Origin: Bowdeniella nasicola
GTDB lineage: Bacteria; Actinomycetota; Actinomycetes; Actinomycetales; Actinomycetaceae
DNA length: 56,406 nt
Direction of reading: 5' to 3'
Assembly (NCBI RefSeq): GCF_001907295.1
Contig: NZ_MQVR01000006.1
Location: 1-56,406, forward strand
Part shown: piece after piece, positions 28,269 through 38,371 of the stretch
How positions within the stretch are numbered: position 1 is the stretch's first letter
How the letters are laid out: every line of letters starts with the position of its first letter
Translations under genes and position numbers: made by a program
Notes under the pieces: generated by a model
The model's database searches: none
Told to the model about the DNA's origin: nothing
Seen by the model: only the letters and a program-made list of their open reading frames with translations

Positions 28269-29510
28269 TTACTCCTGCCTGAGGTCGGGGTCGACGAGGT
28301 CGAAATACGCGGCCGCGGTGGCCACGTCCTTATCGCCGCGACCCGAGAGGTTCACGATGATGACGGGCTCGTCGCCGTCGTCATAGATCCCGTTGGCGTT
28401 CTCGCGGCCCCAGCGCATCGCGCCGGCAAGCGCGTGCGCGGATTCGATCGCGGGGATGATGCCCTCGGTGCGCGACAGCAGCTGGAAGGCTTCCATCGCT
28501 TCGGCATCGGTGGCGGGCCAGTAGGTCGCGCGGCCGATCGAGTGCAGGTAGGCGTGTTCGGGGCCAACGCCCGGATAGTCCAGGCCGGCGGAGATGGAAT
28601 GCGATTCGATCGTCTGGCCGAACTCGTCTTGCATGAGGTACATCTTCGCGCCGTGCAGGATGCCGAGTGAGCCGCCCGCGATCGAGGCCGCGTGACGGTC
28701 GGTGTCGACGCCGTCACCCGCCGCTTCGATACCGAGCAGCGTGACGTCCTCGTCGTCGAGGAAGGCGTGGAACATGCCGATCGCGTTCGAGCCGCCGCCA
28801 ATGCAGGCGACGACAGCATCAGGCAGGCGGCCGATGCGGTCCTGGATTTGCTCGCGCGCCTCCTCGCCGATGATCTTTTGCAGGTCGCGCACCATCGCCG
28901 GGAACGGGTGCGGCCCCGCGGCGGTGCCGAAGATATAGTTCGTCGTCTCGACGTTCGTCACCCAGTCCCGGAACGCCTCGTTGATGGCATCTTTCAAGGT
29001 GGCGCTGCCGGCATCGACGCTCACGACCTCTGCGCCGAGCAGGCGCATCCGGGCGACATTCAGGGCCTGGCGGCGCATGTCTTCGCGGCCCATGTAAATG
29101 ACGCACTTCAGGCCGAGCAGCGCGGCCGCGGTCGCGGTCGCGACGCCGTGCTGGCCGGCGCCGGTCTCCGCGATGACGCGGGTCTTGCCGATCGCGCGCG
29201 TCAGCAGGGCTTGGCCGAGAACGTTGTTGATCTTGTGGCTGCCCGTGTGGTTGAGATCTTCGCGTTTCAAAAAGACGCGGGCCGGGCCGCAGTGCTTGGC
29301 AAAGCGCGGGACTTCGGTCAGCAGCGAGGGGCGGTGGACGTAGTCGCGGTGCAGGTCGGAAAGCTCGATGCGAAACGTCGGGTCGTCTTTCGCTTTTTCC
29401 CACGCGACCGTGAGATCGTCGAGCGCGGCAATGAGCGCTTCGGGCACAAATCGGCCACCGAACGGCCCGAAGTACGGCCCGGTCTGGTTCGCCAGGGAAC
29501 GGTGAGGCAC
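28269..29510 (-). CDS. trpB: Tryptophan synthase beta chain
   Basis: A 413-aa PLP enzyme that condenses indole with serine. It has [18 protein letters not shown] at the start, the PLP lysine in [38 protein letters not shown], and the phosphate-binding [30 protein letters not shown] is the typical interface region. GTG at 29510 is chosen because AAGGAGG lies 5 nt upstream; a longer reading would extend into trpC. It forms the alpha2-beta2 complex with TrpA. Confidence 0.97.
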   Translation of the reverse strand: MPHRSLANQTGPYFGPFGGRFVPEALIAALDDLTVAWEKAKDDPTFRIELSDLHRDYVHRPSLLTEVPRFAKHCGPARVFLKREDLNHTGSHKINNVLGQALLTRAIGKTRVIAETGAGQHGVATATAAALLGLKCVIYMGREDMRRQALNVARMRLLGAEVVSVDAGSATLKDAINEAFRDWVTNVETTNYIFGTAAGPHPFPAMVRDLQKIIGEEAREQIQDRIGRLPDAVVACIGGGSNAIGMFHAFLDDEDVTLLGIEAAGDGVDTDRHAASIAGGSLGILHGAKMYLMQDEFGQTIESHSISAGLDYPGVGPEHAYLHSIGRATYWPATDAEAMEAFQLLSRTEGIIPAIESAHALAGAMRWGRENANGIYDDGDEPVIIVNLSGRGDKDVATAAAYFDLVDPDLRQE

Positions 29511-29527
29511 GTCCCCTCCTTCCTCAC

Positions 29528-30343
29528 TTACTCCCACTGCTGATGCGTCGCGGGATGTTTGGTAATCGAGACCATGTCGGCCACGGCTTTGCGGGGGTCG
29601 CCATCGCGCACGAGGGCTTCGCCGACGAGGACGGCATCGGCGCCGGCCTTCGCATACGTCCACACGTCGCGCGGGCCGCGCACGCCAGATTCGGCGACGC
29701 GGATCACCGAGGACGGGATGACTTCGACGACGTCGGTGAAGACCGATCGGTCGACGTCGAGCGTGTGGAGGTTGCGGGCGTTGACGCCGATGAGGCGCGC
29801 GCCCGCGTTGACGGCGCGCATCGCTTCGACGCGGTCATGGACCTCGACGAGCGCGGTCATCCCGAGGGAATGGATACGTTCGATGAGCGAGGTGAGGACG
29901 ACCTGGTCGAGTGCGGCGACGATGAGGAGGACCATGTCGGCGCCGTAGGCGCGCGCCTCCCAGATTTGGTAGGGCGTGACGATGAAGTCCTTGCGCAGCA
30001 GCGGCACGTCGACCGCCTTGCGCACGGCTTCGAAGTCCTGCAGCGAGCCGCCGAAATGCCGCTGTTCGGTCAGCACCGAGATCGCGGTGGCACCGCCCGC
30101 TTCGTAGGCGCGGGCGAGTTCGGCTGGGTCGGGAATGGTGGCGAGCGCACCCTTGGAGGGGCTGCGGCGTTTGACTTCCGCGATGAGGGAGACGACCGCG
30201 TCGCGCTGCTGGAAACAGGCGATCACATCGATGGCGCTATCTCGGCGCTCGGCGCGCTCTTTTAACTCATCGAGGCTGACGCGCGCCTCTCGTTTGGCGA
30301 CGTCTAAGCGGACGCCGCCGACGATCTCATCGAGTACGGACAT
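29528..30343 (-). CDS. trpC: Indole-3-glycerol-phosphate synthase
   Basis: A 271-aa IGPS that closes the indole ring. Motifs are [14 protein letters not shown] with the catalytic Lys, [42 protein letters not shown] and [12 protein letters not shown]. It is monofunctional (no TrpF domain); in actinobacteria the TrpF step is done by PriA. The ATG at 30343 has GGAGGA just upstream, giving [19 protein letters not shown]. It sits between the HGxxPAAW gene and trpB in one transcription unit. Confidence 0.96.
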   Translation of the reverse strand: MSVLDEIVGGVRLDVAKREARVSLDELKERAERRDSAIDVIACFQQRDAVVSLIAEVKRRSPSKGALATIPDPAELARAYEAGGATAISVLTEQRHFGGSLQDFEAVRKAVDVPLLRKDFIVTPYQIWEARAYGADMVLLIVAALDQVVLTSLIERIHSLGMTALVEVHDRVEAMRAVNAGARLIGVNARNLHTLDVDRSVFTDVVEVIPSSVIRVAESGVRGPRDVWTYAKAGADAVLVGEALVRDGDPRKAVADMVSITKHPATHQQWE

Positions 30344-30373
30344 TCTTCCTCCCAGCACGTGCTGAGCGTCAGC

Positions 30374-30628
30374 CTAGTCCTCGTACCAGTCGCGTACGGC
30401 AACTGTCCGCGGTTGGCCCTGCCCCGCGGCGCGCAGGCCGATTCCAGTCAGGGCGCCGATGACGAGGAGCGCGACTCCGGCGATCTGCGTCGGCACGGAA
30501 TACAGCACCATTCCAGCGGCGATCACGGCCGAGCCGAGGATCGTGAGCCAGACGAAGATCCACGACGCGCGCGTGCGACCGTGGTTCTCGTAAGGCGAGG
30601 CGGGGGGCAGGGAATACTGAATGTTCAT
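30374..30628 (-). CDS. Small HGxxPAAW-family membrane protein of the trp operon
   Basis: An 84-aa protein with an N-terminal motif NHGRTRASW (a divergent form of HGxxPAAW) followed by two membrane helices (FVWLTILGSAVIAAGMVLY and IAGVALLVIGALTGIGL). Such proteins are found next to trpC in actinobacteria; their function is unknown. AGGAGG lies 5 nt before the ATG. Its position between the Trp-associated membrane protein and trpC is conserved. Confidence 0.8.
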   Translation of the reverse strand: MNIQYSLPPASPYENHGRTRASWIFVWLTILGSAVIAAGMVLYSVPTQIAGVALLVIGALTGIGLRAAGQGQPRTVAVRDWYED

Positions 30629-30657
30629 GGTGTCCTCCTGGCGGCAAGCTTACCGAA

Positions 30658-31233
30658 TTATTTGGTGGGGTCTTCCCCGCGTCCCAGAGCGTCCCAATCG
30701 TCGATTGCTTGGCCTCGCGGATCGGGCGACACCGGCGAGTCCGTGGGGATCGTCCGGATGTCGTAGCGGCTGACGGTCGTGGTCCAATGGCCGGCGATCG
30801 CGGCGCTGAACAGGGCGATCGCGATCGCGAGGAGCGCGAGCAGCGAGCCGACCCAGATCGTCGGCAGCGTGTGGATCGCGGAAATCTCTGCGGTGCCCGA
30901 CGTGAGCGATGTGAACGTTTCGGTGAGGTCGCGCGGCGTCGCGAACAGCAGTGTCGATAACGCCCACAGGCTGACGCCCGCGGCGAGGGCCGCGATGAGG
31001 CACACGATGCGCGAGCCGAGGCGCGTCGTGAATACGAGCGCGATCGACGCGGCGATGAGGGCGAGGGCCCCGGCGGCGCCGGCGGGCGCGAGCTGGACGC
31101 CGGTGAGCGTCGTTTTCGTCGTGCCCGCAACCGAGGTGACGTCGGCCTGCAGCCAGCCGAGGACGCTCGTGCCAAGGAGCAGGACCCCGAGGACCGTCAA
31201 GAACGTCGCGACCTGTTTTCGGCTTAGTCTCAT
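30658..31233 (-). CDS. Trp biosynthesis-associated membrane protein
   Basis: A 191-aa protein with four membrane segments (about residues 8-28, 48-68, 75-98 and 128-150) and a soluble C-terminal tail ending DWDALGRGEDPTK. It matches the actinobacterial family of trp-operon membrane proteins between trpE and trpC, with the usual extracytoplasmic TGVQLAP region. Function is unknown; transport of a Trp-pathway compound has been suggested from context only. Its ATG overlaps the trpE stop. Confidence 0.82.
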   Translation of the reverse strand: MRLSRKQVATFLTVLGVLLLGTSVLGWLQADVTSVAGTTKTTLTGVQLAPAGAAGALALIAASIALVFTTRLGSRIVCLIAALAAGVSLWALSTLLFATPRDLTETFTSLTSGTAEISAIHTLPTIWVGSLLALLAIAIALFSAAIAGHWTTTVSRYDIRTIPTDSPVSPDPRGQAIDDWDALGRGEDPTK

Positions 31234-32756
31234 TGGGCCTCTCCCCTCAGTTGGTTCGCGCGGGCGACCGCGGCGAGCGCGGCGGCAGCCTTGGTGCGCG
31301 ACTCGTGCAGTTCGCTTTGCGGGTCGGAATCGGCCACGATCCCGGCCCCGGCCTGAACGTAGGCGCGGCCGCGTGCGATGACGGCGGTGCGGATCGCGAT
31401 CGCCATGTCGAGGTTGCCCTGCCAGTCGAGGTAGCCGACGACGCCGCCGTAGATGCCGCGGCGCGTCGGTTCGAGCTCGTCGATCAGCTCCATCGCCCGC
31501 ACCTTGGGCGCGCCCGACAGGGTCCCCGCGGGGAAGGCCGCGGCGAGCGCGTCGAGCGCCTCACACTCATCCGCGAGCGTGCCGGTCACCGTCGAGGTGA
31601 TGTGCATGATGTGGGAATAGCGCTTGATCGCCATATAGTCCGGGACCGTCACGCTGCCGGGGGTGCACACGCGCGACAGGTCGTTGCGGGCGAGGTCGAC
31701 GAGCATGACGTGCTCGGCGCGCTCCTTTGGGTCGGCGAGCAGTTCGTCGGCGATGCGGGCGTCGGCTGTTGGGGTGGCGCCGCGGGGGCGGGAGCCCGCG
31801 ATCGGGAACGTGCGCACGGCGCGCTCGCGCACCTCCACGAGCGTCTCGGGCGAGGAGCCGACGATGTGGAAGGACTCGCCCTCTCCCGTCGGCAGGTGCA
31901 GCAAGAACATGTAGGGCGACGGGTTGGTCGCGCGCAGGACGCGGTAGACGTCGAGCGCCTCGGCGCTGCACGCGAGCTCGGCGCGCTGCGAGAGCACGAT
32001 CTGGAAGACCTCGCCGTCGCGGATCGCGTCCTTCGCACGCGCGACGATGGCCATAAACTCCTCGGGCGCCATATTGAACGTCGGCTCGGCGCACTCGGCG
32101 GGCGCCTCGCGGCGGGCGATGCCGCGCGTCGGGATGTCCTCGAGCGCGGCCTCCATCTGATCCAGCCGGGCGAGCGCGTCGCGGTAGGCGTCATCGACAC
32201 GCTCGTCGCTGCCGTCATAGTTAATGGCCGAGGCGATGAGCCACACGTCGCCGCTGCGGTGGTCGAAGGCGAGGATGTCGGTGGCGAGCGCCATCGCAAC
32301 GTCGGGCACGGGGACATCGGGGGCGACGCGCGGCGGCAGGTGTTCGAGGCTGCGCACGATCTCCCAGCCGAGCGCGCCCACGAGACCGCCGGTAAAGGGC
32401 GGACAGTCCTCGCCGACTGGACCGTGGCGTAGGAGTTCCGCGGCCTCGCGCGCGAGGTCCAGCGCCGGGCCGGAGACGGTGAATCCCGCGGGGACCTGGC
32501 CGTGCCAGTAGGCTTCGCCGTCGGGCTCGGAGATGAGGAAGGTGCGGCAGTTGGCGCCGACGAAGGACCAGCGGCCCCATTCGCCGTGTTCGGCGGATTC
32601 GAGGATGAAGGAGCCGGGTGCGTTCACGAACGTACGGTAGGCGGCCCCCGGGGTGAGATCTTCGGCGAGCAGGCGCCGAGTAATCGGCACGGCCCGGCTG
32701 CCCTGGGCGAGCCGACGGAAACCAGCAAGGTCGGGCGTCGTTTCTCCCCAGGTCAT
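31230..32756 (-). CDS. trpE: Anthranilate synthase component I
   Basis: A 508-aa chorismate-utilising enzyme, first step of Trp synthesis. The N-terminal half has the feedback-inhibition element ([19 protein letters not shown], a variant of LLES). The catalytic C-terminal half has [63 protein letters not shown] and [22 protein letters not shown] 32756 overlaps the hisI stop. The glutamine amidotransferase trpG and trpD are not in this window, so the synthase must pair with a subunit encoded elsewhere or use ammonia. Confidence 0.96.
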   Translation of the reverse strand: MTWGETTPDLAGFRRLAQGSRAVPITRRLLAEDLTPGAAYRTFVNAPGSFILESAEHGEWGRWSFVGANCRTFLISEPDGEAYWHGQVPAGFTVSGPALDLAREAAELLRHGPVGEDCPPFTGGLVGALGWEIVRSLEHLPPRVAPDVPVPDVAMALATDILAFDHRSGDVWLIASAINYDGSDERVDDAYRDALARLDQMEAALEDIPTRGIARREAPAECAEPTFNMAPEEFMAIVARAKDAIRDGEVFQIVLSQRAELACSAEALDVYRVLRATNPSPYMFLLHLPTGEGESFHIVGSSPETLVEVRERAVRTFPIAGSRPRGATPTADARIADELLADPKERAEHVMLVDLARNDLSRVCTPGSVTVPDYMAIKRYSHIMHITSTVTGTLADECEALDALAAAFPAGTLSGAPKVRAMELIDELEPTRRGIYGGVVGYLDWQGNLDMAIAIRTAVIARGRAYVQAGAGIVADSDPQSELHESRTKAAAALAAVARANQLRGEAQ

Positions 32757-33085
32757 GCGGGGCCTCCCACGGTGACGTCGAGCTCGCGGCCGGTGAAGCA
32801 GGTGGGCGTGCCCGTGTGGCAGGATGGCCCGACCTGGGTGACGGTGACGAGCGCGGTATCGCCGTCGCAGTCGAGCGCGACGGATTTGACGTACTGGACG
32901 TTGCCGGAGGTATCGCCCTTGCGCCAGTATTCGCGCCGGGAACGCGACCAGAACCAGACGCGGCCCGTCGTGCACGTGCGGTGGAACGCCTCGGCGTCCA
33001 TATAGCCGAGCATGAGGACGCGTCCGTCGGCCGCGTCCTGGATGATCGCGGGCAGCAGGCCCGCCTCGTTGAACGCCGGATTCAC
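32753..33085 (-). CDS. hisI: Phosphoribosyl-AMP cyclohydrolase
   Basis: A 110-aa monofunctional PRA-CH (third His step). It has [34 protein letters not shown] and zinc ligands in [12 protein letters not shown] (Cys), [12 protein letters not shown] (Cys and Cys). No HisE (PRA-PH) domain is fused. GTG at 33085 overlaps the hisF stop (GTGA) and its stop overlaps the trpE ATG, so hisF-hisI-trpE are coupled. A longer upstream frame is a shadow of hisF. Confidence 0.93.
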   Translation of the reverse strand: MNPAFNEAGLLPAIIQDAADGRVLMLGYMDAEAFHRTCTTGRVWFWSRSRREYWRKGDTSGNVQYVKSVALDCDGDTALVTVTQVGPSCHTGTPTCFTGRELDVTVGGPA

Positions 33086-33846
33086 GACCGGACCTCGAAA
33101 CCGGCGTCGGCGAGGCCGGCCTTCACGTCGGCGATGCTGAGCGTGCCGTAGTGGAAGACGGAGGCGGCCAGGATCGCGTTCGCGCCCGCGCGCGCTGCCG
33201 CAACGCAATGCTCGACGCTGCCGGCGCCGCCCGAGGCGATCAGTGGAAGGTTCACCGCGTCGCGCACGGCGGCGAGCATGTCGAGGTCGAAGCCCGCACG
33301 CGTGCCGTCGGCGTCCATCGAGTTGAGCAGGATCTCGCCGACGCCGCGGTCGGCCGCTTGCGTCGCCCACGCGATCGCGTCGAGTCCGGCGGACTTGCGG
33401 CCGCCGTGGGTCGTCACCTCATAACCGGAGGGCTGGTCCGCGCAGGCGCGCGCGTCGAGCGAGAGCGTGATGACCTGCGAACCGAAGCGCTGCGCGATCT
33501 CGCTGATGAGTTCCGGACGCGCGATCGCGGCCGTGTTGATGCTGATTTTGTCGGCCCCGCAGGCGAGCAGTTCGGCCACGTCGTCGATGCTGCGTACTCC
33601 CCCGCCGACGGTGAGCGGCACGAAGACCTCTTCGGCGGTGCGCTTCACGACCTCGCGGGTCGTGCCGCGTCCTTCGGCGGAGGCGGAGATGTCGAGGAAC
33701 GTGATCTCATCGGCCCCGGCCGCGTCGTATGCGCGCGCGAGTTCGACGGGGTCGCCGGCGTCTTTCAGGTTCGTGAAGTTCACACCTTTGACGACGCGGC
33801 CATCGAGGACATCGAGGCAGGGAATAATCCGGATTGCAGGCGCCAT
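33082..33846 (-). CDS. hisF: Imidazole glycerol phosphate synthase subunit HisF
   Basis: A 254-aa TIM barrel, the cyclase half of IGP synthase. It begins [20 protein letters not shown] with the catalytic Asp, continues [44 protein letters not shown] with the second catalytic Asp, [17 protein letters not shown] and [12 protein letters not shown]. Its partner HisH is not in the window. ATG 33846 is 7 nt from TAGGCT, so the his-trp unit starts with a leaderless mRNA. Divergent from a P-loop kinase-like gene with only 39 bp between. Confidence 0.96.
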   Translation of the reverse strand: MAPAIRIIPCLDVLDGRVVKGVNFTNLKDAGDPVELARAYDAAGADEITFLDISASAEGRGTTREVVKRTAEEVFVPLTVGGGVRSIDDVAELLACGADKISINTAAIARPELISEIAQRFGSQVITLSLDARACADQPSGYEVTTHGGRKSAGLDAIAWATQAADRGVGEILLNSMDADGTRAGFDLDMLAAVRDAVNLPLIASGGAGSVEHCVAAARAGANAILAASVFHYGTLSIADVKAGLADAGFEVRS

Positions 33847-33853
33847 GGGCCTT

Positions 33854-33859
33854 AGCCTA
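33854..33859 (-). promoter_or_regulatory. -10 element (TAGGCT) for hisF-hisI-trp operon, leaderless type
   Basis: TAGGCT, 7 nt, then ATG at 33844-33846. There is no leader, so classical trp attenuation cannot operate at this promoter. Confidence 0.62.
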
Positions 33860-33872
33860 CCGGCGGTCGGGC

Positions 33873-33878
33873 TAGGGT
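33873..33878 (+). promoter_or_regulatory. -10 element (TAGGGT) for the P-loop protein gene, leaderless type
   Basis: TAGGGT, 7 nt, then GTG at 33886. It lies 13 bp from the divergent hisF -10 box. Confidence 0.58.
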
Positions 33879-33885
33879 GAGGATC

Positions 33886-34389
33886 GTGACCAGACCTCAC
33901 CCGCCCCGCGCGATCATCGCGGTCGATGGCGCGACCGGCGCCGGGAAAACGACGCTCGCGACCGCGCTCGCCCGCCAGCTGGGAGGCGTCGTGCTCTCGC
34001 TCGATTCGCTGTGCCACGGCTGGGTTGACCTCTCCGGTGGAGTCGCGCGCGGCGGCGCGCTCGCGGCCGAGTTCAAGGCGAGCGGCGAGCTGCGCTATCG
34101 CCCCTACGACTGGGTGAACGCACGCGTTAGCGAGACGCCGATTCAGGCGCGTGGCCACGTCCTCATTGTCGACGGGTGTGGTGCGGCGAGCGATGAATTC
34201 GTGGCGGCGGCCGGTGGACCGATCTGGGATGCGGTCGTGTTCGCGCAGGCGAGCACGCGCGAGCGCGAGGCGCGGATCGCGGCGCGCGATGACTACGACT
34301 GGAGCGAGCACCGCGGGCCGTGGCAGGCCCAGCACGACGCATTGTCCTACGCCGCCTCGCTCGACGTGCCGAGCGTGATCGTCGGCTAA
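33886..34389 (+). CDS. Small P-loop ATP-binding protein, uridine-kinase-like
   Basis: A 167-aa single-domain P-loop protein. Walker [21 protein letters not shown] is at about residues 13-32, and [13 protein letters not shown] resembles the Asp-containing substrate loop of uridine or nucleoside kinases. [11 protein letters not shown] is a Walker B-like strand, and [15 protein letters not shown] an arginine-rich lid. Members are annotated as uridine kinase or AAA ATPase; the substrate is not known. GTG 33886 is chosen over GTG 33877 because of the -10 spacing. Its stop overlaps the convergent FKBP gene stop by 4 bp. Confidence 0.7.
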   Translation: MTRPHPPRAIIAVDGATGAGKTTLATALARQLGGVVLSLDSLCHGWVDLSGGVARGGALAAEFKASGELRYRPYDWVNARVSETPIQARGHVLIVDGCGAASDEFVAAAGGPIWDAVVFAQASTREREARIAARDDYDWSEHRGPWQAQHDALSYAASLDVPSVIVG

Positions 34390-35264
34390 TTCTGGACGTC
34401 GGAGTTAAACGCGGCGAGGATATCGACGACCATGACGAGCGTGTCGGTGCCCGCCGCCTGATCCGGCGGGATGACGAGCAGCAGGCGCGAGCCGACGCGC
34501 TGGTCGAGGATGCCAGCCCGAAGGCCCGGGATGACGCCGTTGAGGTTGAGCGTGATCGGCGTGTGCGGCTCCGTCGCGTCGACGAGCTCGCCGGAGGACC
34601 AGTGCGTCTGCGTGAATGTCACCATGACGTGCTGGTTTTCCAGGACCTGTGCGCCCTGACCCGTGAGCATCGGGGCGATGACGAGCTTCGCGGGCGGCGC
34701 GGCCTCCCCCATCGCGCTCGCCTGCTGGCGTTCGTTGACGAGCTTGACCTCGGGCATGCCCTTGGGAAGCTCGGAGACAGTGCCCTCGGCGACCGTCGGC
34801 AAAATATCGACGACGGTGACGAGCGTCGTGTCCTTGCTCTTGATCTGGACCGGCTCGAGCAGGACGATGCGGCTGCCCTCGTGTTCGCCGATGAGGGATT
34901 TCGCGAGTTCCGTGCCGACGCCCTCATCGGTGATCTTCACGATTTTGGGGACGCCGAGTGCTTCGCCCTCGATGAGGGCGCCGTCGCCATCGAAGGTCGT
35001 CACGGTGAGGATCGCGCTGGAGCCCTCGGTGAGCTGGCGGCCGTAGCCGGGGACCGCCTGGAGTTTTTCGCGCGAGGTGACGGACATGCCCTTGGGCAGG
35101 GCGACGGACGGGATCGAGCCGAGCGACCCGTCGACGACGACCGACTGAACCTGCGGGCTCGCCTCGGTTTCCTTCTCCTGGGTGTTGCAGCCCGCCAGCG
35201 CCGTGGCGGCCAGAGCGAGGGCGGCGCAGGCGGCCGCAACGCGGCGGGAAATCGCTACGCCCAT
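34386..35264 (-). CDS. FKBP-type peptidyl-prolyl isomerase lipoprotein
   Basis: A 292-aa exported lipoprotein: signal with lipobox L-A-G-C (Cys26) and an acidic linker. The C-terminal FKBP domain (about residues 190-285) has [40 protein letters not shown] and [20 protein letters not shown], the last two being the family core. A degenerate first FKBP-like repeat is visible at about 65-155 ([35 protein letters not shown]). It likely assists folding of secreted proteins. The ATG overlaps the pafA stop by 10 bp, so it is cotranscribed with the pupylation genes. Confidence 0.82.
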   Translation of the reverse strand: MGVAISRRVAAACAALALAATALAGCNTQEKETEASPQVQSVVVDGSLGSIPSVALPKGMSVTSREKLQAVPGYGRQLTEGSSAILTVTTFDGDGALIEGEALGVPKIVKITDEGVGTELAKSLIGEHEGSRIVLLEPVQIKSKDTTLVTVVDILPTVAEGTVSELPKGMPEVKLVNERQQASAMGEAAPPAKLVIAPMLTGQGAQVLENQHVMVTFTQTHWSSGELVDATEPHTPITLNLNGVIPGLRAGILDQRVGSRLLLVIPPDQAAGTDTLVMVVDILAAFNSDVQN

Positions 35265-36637
35265 GGCAACTCGCTTTCCGTGGGGGGGATCTCGGCTAAC
35301 AGTGCGGCGACGCGGTCATCGGACGCGCTGAACGGGTCGTCGAGCCGGATCGCCTGGTGGTTCGCGTCATTTAACCGGATGTGCGTCCAATCGACCGTAT
35401 GATCCCGGCGATACTTCGCGGCGAGCGTAAGGAACTGGCCGCGCAGATGGGCGCGCGTGGTCGTGGGGGCGGTCGTGCGCGCGGCATCGACGTCGGCGTC
35501 GGTCGTGAAGCGGCGCAGCATGCCGCGCTGCTCCATGCGCTGCCAGATGCCGCCGCTGGTCACGTCGTGGTAGGCGAGCATGAGGCGCGAGGCCTCGAAG
35601 GAGTCGAGGCCGAAGCCCCGGGCGCTCAGGGAGTCGAGGAGTTTTTTCTTCACGGCCCAGTCGAGCTCGGTATCGACCGCGGAGGAGTCCTGGCTCGCGA
35701 CGGCGTTCAGGCCGCGTTCCCACAGGTCGAGGGAGTAGCGGTGCAGGTCCGTGAACTCGAGATCGGCGCCTGCGATCGCGTCGAGGTAGTGCCGCTGGAT
35801 ATCGACCGCGGTGAGCGCCCGCCCGTCGTCGAGATCGCAGCGCACCGTGCCCGAAATGTCCTGGCAGACCTCGCGGATCGCGCGCATCGGGTCGATGAGG
35901 CAGAAGCGGGGTAGCTCGCCGCGTTCGGCGAGCGTGAGGAGCAGTTCGGTGACGGCGACCTTCGCGAGCGTCGCCGCTTCCGAGACGTTCGTGTCGCCGA
36001 CGATGACGTGCAGGCGGCGGTACTTGTCGGCATCGGCGTGCGGCTCATCGCGCGTGTTGACGATCGGGCGTGAGCGCGTAGTCGCCGAGGAGATCGCATC
36101 CCAGGTCTGGTCGGCGCGCTGGGAAAACCCGTAGCTCGCGCGGCGGCGCTTGAGTTTTAAATAGCCGGAGCCGACGACGACCTGGCGCGTGACGAAATAC
36201 GGGATGAGCGAGTCGACCATCTGTCGAAAGCGCGGCGTGCGACGCACGAGGTAGTTCTCGTGGCAGCCATAGGAGTTGCCGCGCGAGTCGGCGTTATTGC
36301 GAAACAGGTGGATCGCGCCGCTGATCCCGCGCTGGCGCAGCCGCTTGTTCGCCTGCGCGGCGAGGTCGGCCATCATCATCGAGCCGGCGCGGTCCTGTGC
36401 GAGCAGGTCGGGCAGGTTATCGCATTCGGCGGTCGCGTACTCGGGGTGCGCGCCGACGTCGAGATAGAGCCGGCCGCCGTTAGTCAGGAACGCATTGGTG
36501 GATCGGGAGGAGGCCTGCACCGGCCGAAACAGCTCGTGGGCTGCCTCCTCGGCACCGAGTGGCGGCTCGCCGACGCCCGTGTTAGCGCAGGTGATGCCGT
36601 ACTCGGTCTCGATCCCGTAGATGCGTCGCTGGCTCAC
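35255..36637 (-). CDS. pafA: Pup-protein ligase PafA
   Basis: A 460-aa glutamine-synthetase-like ligase that attaches the C-terminal Glu of Pup to substrate lysines. It has the N-terminal RRIYGIETEYGITC with magnesium-binding Glu residues, RLYLDVGAHPEYATAECDN, the NNADSRGNSYGCHENYLV loop, SQRADQTWDA, and NTRDEPHADADKYRRLHVIV. It lacks the Dop-loop insertion, which separates it from the paralogue at 36823. GTG at 36637 overlaps the pup stop (GTGA). Normally prcB and prcA stand between pup and pafA in proteasome-containing actinobacteria; here nothing does. Confidence 0.96.
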   Translation of the reverse strand: MSQRRIYGIETEYGITCANTGVGEPPLGAEEAAHELFRPVQASSRSTNAFLTNGGRLYLDVGAHPEYATAECDNLPDLLAQDRAGSMMMADLAAQANKRLRQRGISGAIHLFRNNADSRGNSYGCHENYLVRRTPRFRQMVDSLIPYFVTRQVVVGSGYLKLKRRRASYGFSQRADQTWDAISSATTRSRPIVNTRDEPHADADKYRRLHVIVGDTNVSEAATLAKVAVTELLLTLAERGELPRFCLIDPMRAIREVCQDISGTVRCDLDDGRALTAVDIQRHYLDAIAGADLEFTDLHRYSLDLWERGLNAVASQDSSAVDTELDWAVKKKLLDSLSARGFGLDSFEASRLMLAYHDVTSGGIWQRMEQRGMLRRFTTDADVDAARTTAPTTTRAHLRGQFLTLAAKYRRDHTVDWTHIRLNDANHQAIRLDDPFSASDDRVAALLAEIPPTESELPWA

Positions 36638-36813
36638 TGGCCGCCTTTTTGCACGAATCCTTGGACGAAGGACTCGGCATTGGTCTCCAGCACGGCGTCG
36701 ATCTCGTCGAGCAGGTCGTCAACGCTCGACGTCTGGGTCGTCGCGCTGATCTCGATTTCTTCTTCTTCGACTTCCTGGCTCGCGGACTGCGGCCGGATCT
36801 GTTCTCGCCTCAT
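36634..36813 (-). CDS. pup: Prokaryotic ubiquitin-like protein Pup
   Basis: A 59-aa Pup. The N-terminus is MRREQIRPQSASQEVEEEEI (disordered, acidic), followed by the helical SVDDLLDEIDAVLETNAESF that binds the ARC coiled coil, and the C-terminus FVQGFVQKGGQ. It ends in Gly-Gly-Gln, so Dop must deamidate the Gln to Glu before ligation. AGGAGG lies 5 nt before the ATG. It starts 9 bp after the dop stop, and its TGA overlaps the GTG of pafA. Confidence 0.96.
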   Translation of the reverse strand: MRREQIRPQSASQEVEEEEIEISATTQTSSVDDLLDEIDAVLETNAESFVQGFVQKGGQ

Positions 36814-36822
36814 TACTACCTC

Positions 36823-38364
36823 CTACTGCACTGCCGCGAGGCTGGCCGACAAATCATCAGTCGGGAGCTCACCGCAGCGGCTTTTGCTACCACCGTACGG
36901 GTCGGGCAGGCCGATGCGCACGAGCGCCTCGCTATCCGGATCGCGCACCGTCAGCGACGTCCACGACGCGGCGGCGACATCGCGCGGATAGGAAGCGATG
37001 AAGTGGCCGCGCAGGTAGGCGCGCGTGTCCGTCGGCGCGGCCTCGATCGCGCTACTGATCTCTGCCTCGGTGACGAGGCGGCGCACCTTGCCGGAGCGGT
37101 CAAGCGCGCCCGAGAGCGAGCGGGCGGGATCGAGGTCGCTGAACTGCAGGTCGGCGGCGGCGAGCTTCGGGTCATCCCAGGCCAGTCCCCCGCGTTCGCG
37201 CAGCCGCTCAAGCAGGTGGAGCTTGCCGACCCATTCGATGTCGGTCTCGACGCGCGTGAGGTCGGTGCGTAGCCCGTCGAGCAGCCGGCTCCAGGTCTCC
37301 ATAACGTCGACGGTGGCCACGTCGGTGATCCCGTCGGCGGCGAGCGCGTCGGCGATCAGGTCGCGGAAGATCGAGTGGATATCGAGCGCGGTGTGGCGCC
37401 CCGAGGCCGTCGACAGCGTGTGCGTGAGCGGGTCGCGCGAGACGCCGTAGCAGTCGAAGACGGGCGCGGACAGGCTGAGCGCGTCGAGGTCGAGCGGGAC
37501 CTCGCCGCGTTCGATGAACCACAGCACGAGCGAGGTGACGCCGAGCTTGACGTAGGTCGAGACGTCGAACGTGTTGGCATCGCCGACGATGACGTGCAGG
37601 CGGCGCCAGCGCCTCGCGTCGGCGTGTGGCTCGTCGCGCGTGTTGATGATCGGCCGGTTGAACGTCGTCTCGAGGCCGACCTCGTTTTCGATGTAGTCGG
37701 CGCGCTGGGAGATCTGGAATGCGGCCTCCTCGCTGCGCTGCCCTATGCCGACGCGGCCCGCGCCGCAAATGAGCGGGCGCACGGCGAAGAATGTCGTCAG
37801 GTGCGTGACGACATCGCCGAAGGCGACGTCGCGGTCGATGAGGTAGTTCTCGTGCGTACCGTAGCTCGCGCCCTTGCCGTCGACGTTGTTCTTGTAGATC
37901 CCGACGTCGCGCCCCTGTGCTTTCAGGTTCGCGGCCGCACGCGTCATGATGGCATCGCCCGCGCGGTCAAAGCGCACGGCCTCAAGCGGCGTCAGCACCT
38001 CGGGGCCGGAGTATTCGGGGTGGGCGTGATCGACGTACAGCCGCGCGCCGTTGGTGAGCACGGCGTTGGCGGGCCCGGAGCGCTCCAGGTGCGGGGCCTG
38101 CGGCGCGACATTCGTGCCGGGGCCCGACGGCGCATGCCGCTCCGGATCGTCGGTCAGCATCGAGGGGTCGGCGGCGGCGCGCGGGAGCCGGTAGCCGCGC
38201 GCATCGGCGAGCGGGTCCTCACCGCGGTAGTCCCACGGCACATGCGGGACTTGCTCAGCGTAGGCGCGCACGATCGCGTTCGACAGCTCGATCGGGTTCG
38301 TGGCGGCGCCGCGCTCGAGGATACCGTATTCGGTTTCGGTCCCCATCGGGCGGATAACGGACAT
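36823..38364 (-). CDS. dop: Depupylase/deamidase of Pup (Dop)
   Basis: A 513-aa paralogue of PafA. It has VIRPMGTETEYGIL at the start, ARLYVDHAHPEYSGPEVLTP, IYKNNVDGKGASYGTHENYL, FQISQRADYIENEVG and IINTRDEPHADARRWRRLHV. The stretch at about residues 45-95 (GYRLPRAAADPSMLTDDPER and onward) is the Dop-loop that marks depupylases. It deamidates Pup-GGQ and removes Pup from substrates. TAGGAG upstream of the ATG includes the arc stop codon, so arc and dop are closely linked. Confidence 0.95.
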   Translation of the reverse strand: MSVIRPMGTETEYGILERGAATNPIELSNAIVRAYAEQVPHVPWDYRGEDPLADARGYRLPRAAADPSMLTDDPERHAPSGPGTNVAPQAPHLERSGPANAVLTNGARLYVDHAHPEYSGPEVLTPLEAVRFDRAGDAIMTRAAANLKAQGRDVGIYKNNVDGKGASYGTHENYLIDRDVAFGDVVTHLTTFFAVRPLICGAGRVGIGQRSEEAAFQISQRADYIENEVGLETTFNRPIINTRDEPHADARRWRRLHVIVGDANTFDVSTYVKLGVTSLVLWFIERGEVPLDLDALSLSAPVFDCYGVSRDPLTHTLSTASGRHTALDIHSIFRDLIADALAADGITDVATVDVMETWSRLLDGLRTDLTRVETDIEWVGKLHLLERLRERGGLAWDDPKLAAADLQFSDLDPARSLSGALDRSGKVRRLVTEAEISSAIEAAPTDTRAYLRGHFIASYPRDVAAASWTSLTVRDPDSEALVRIGLPDPYGGSKSRCGELPTDDLSASLAAVQ

Positions 38365-38371
38365 GTGGCTC

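Noticed and set aside
36634-36823. Proteasome subunit genes prcB/prcA between pup and pafA
   Set aside because: There is no room: pup and pafA overlap, and no frame in the window shows proteasome motifs.
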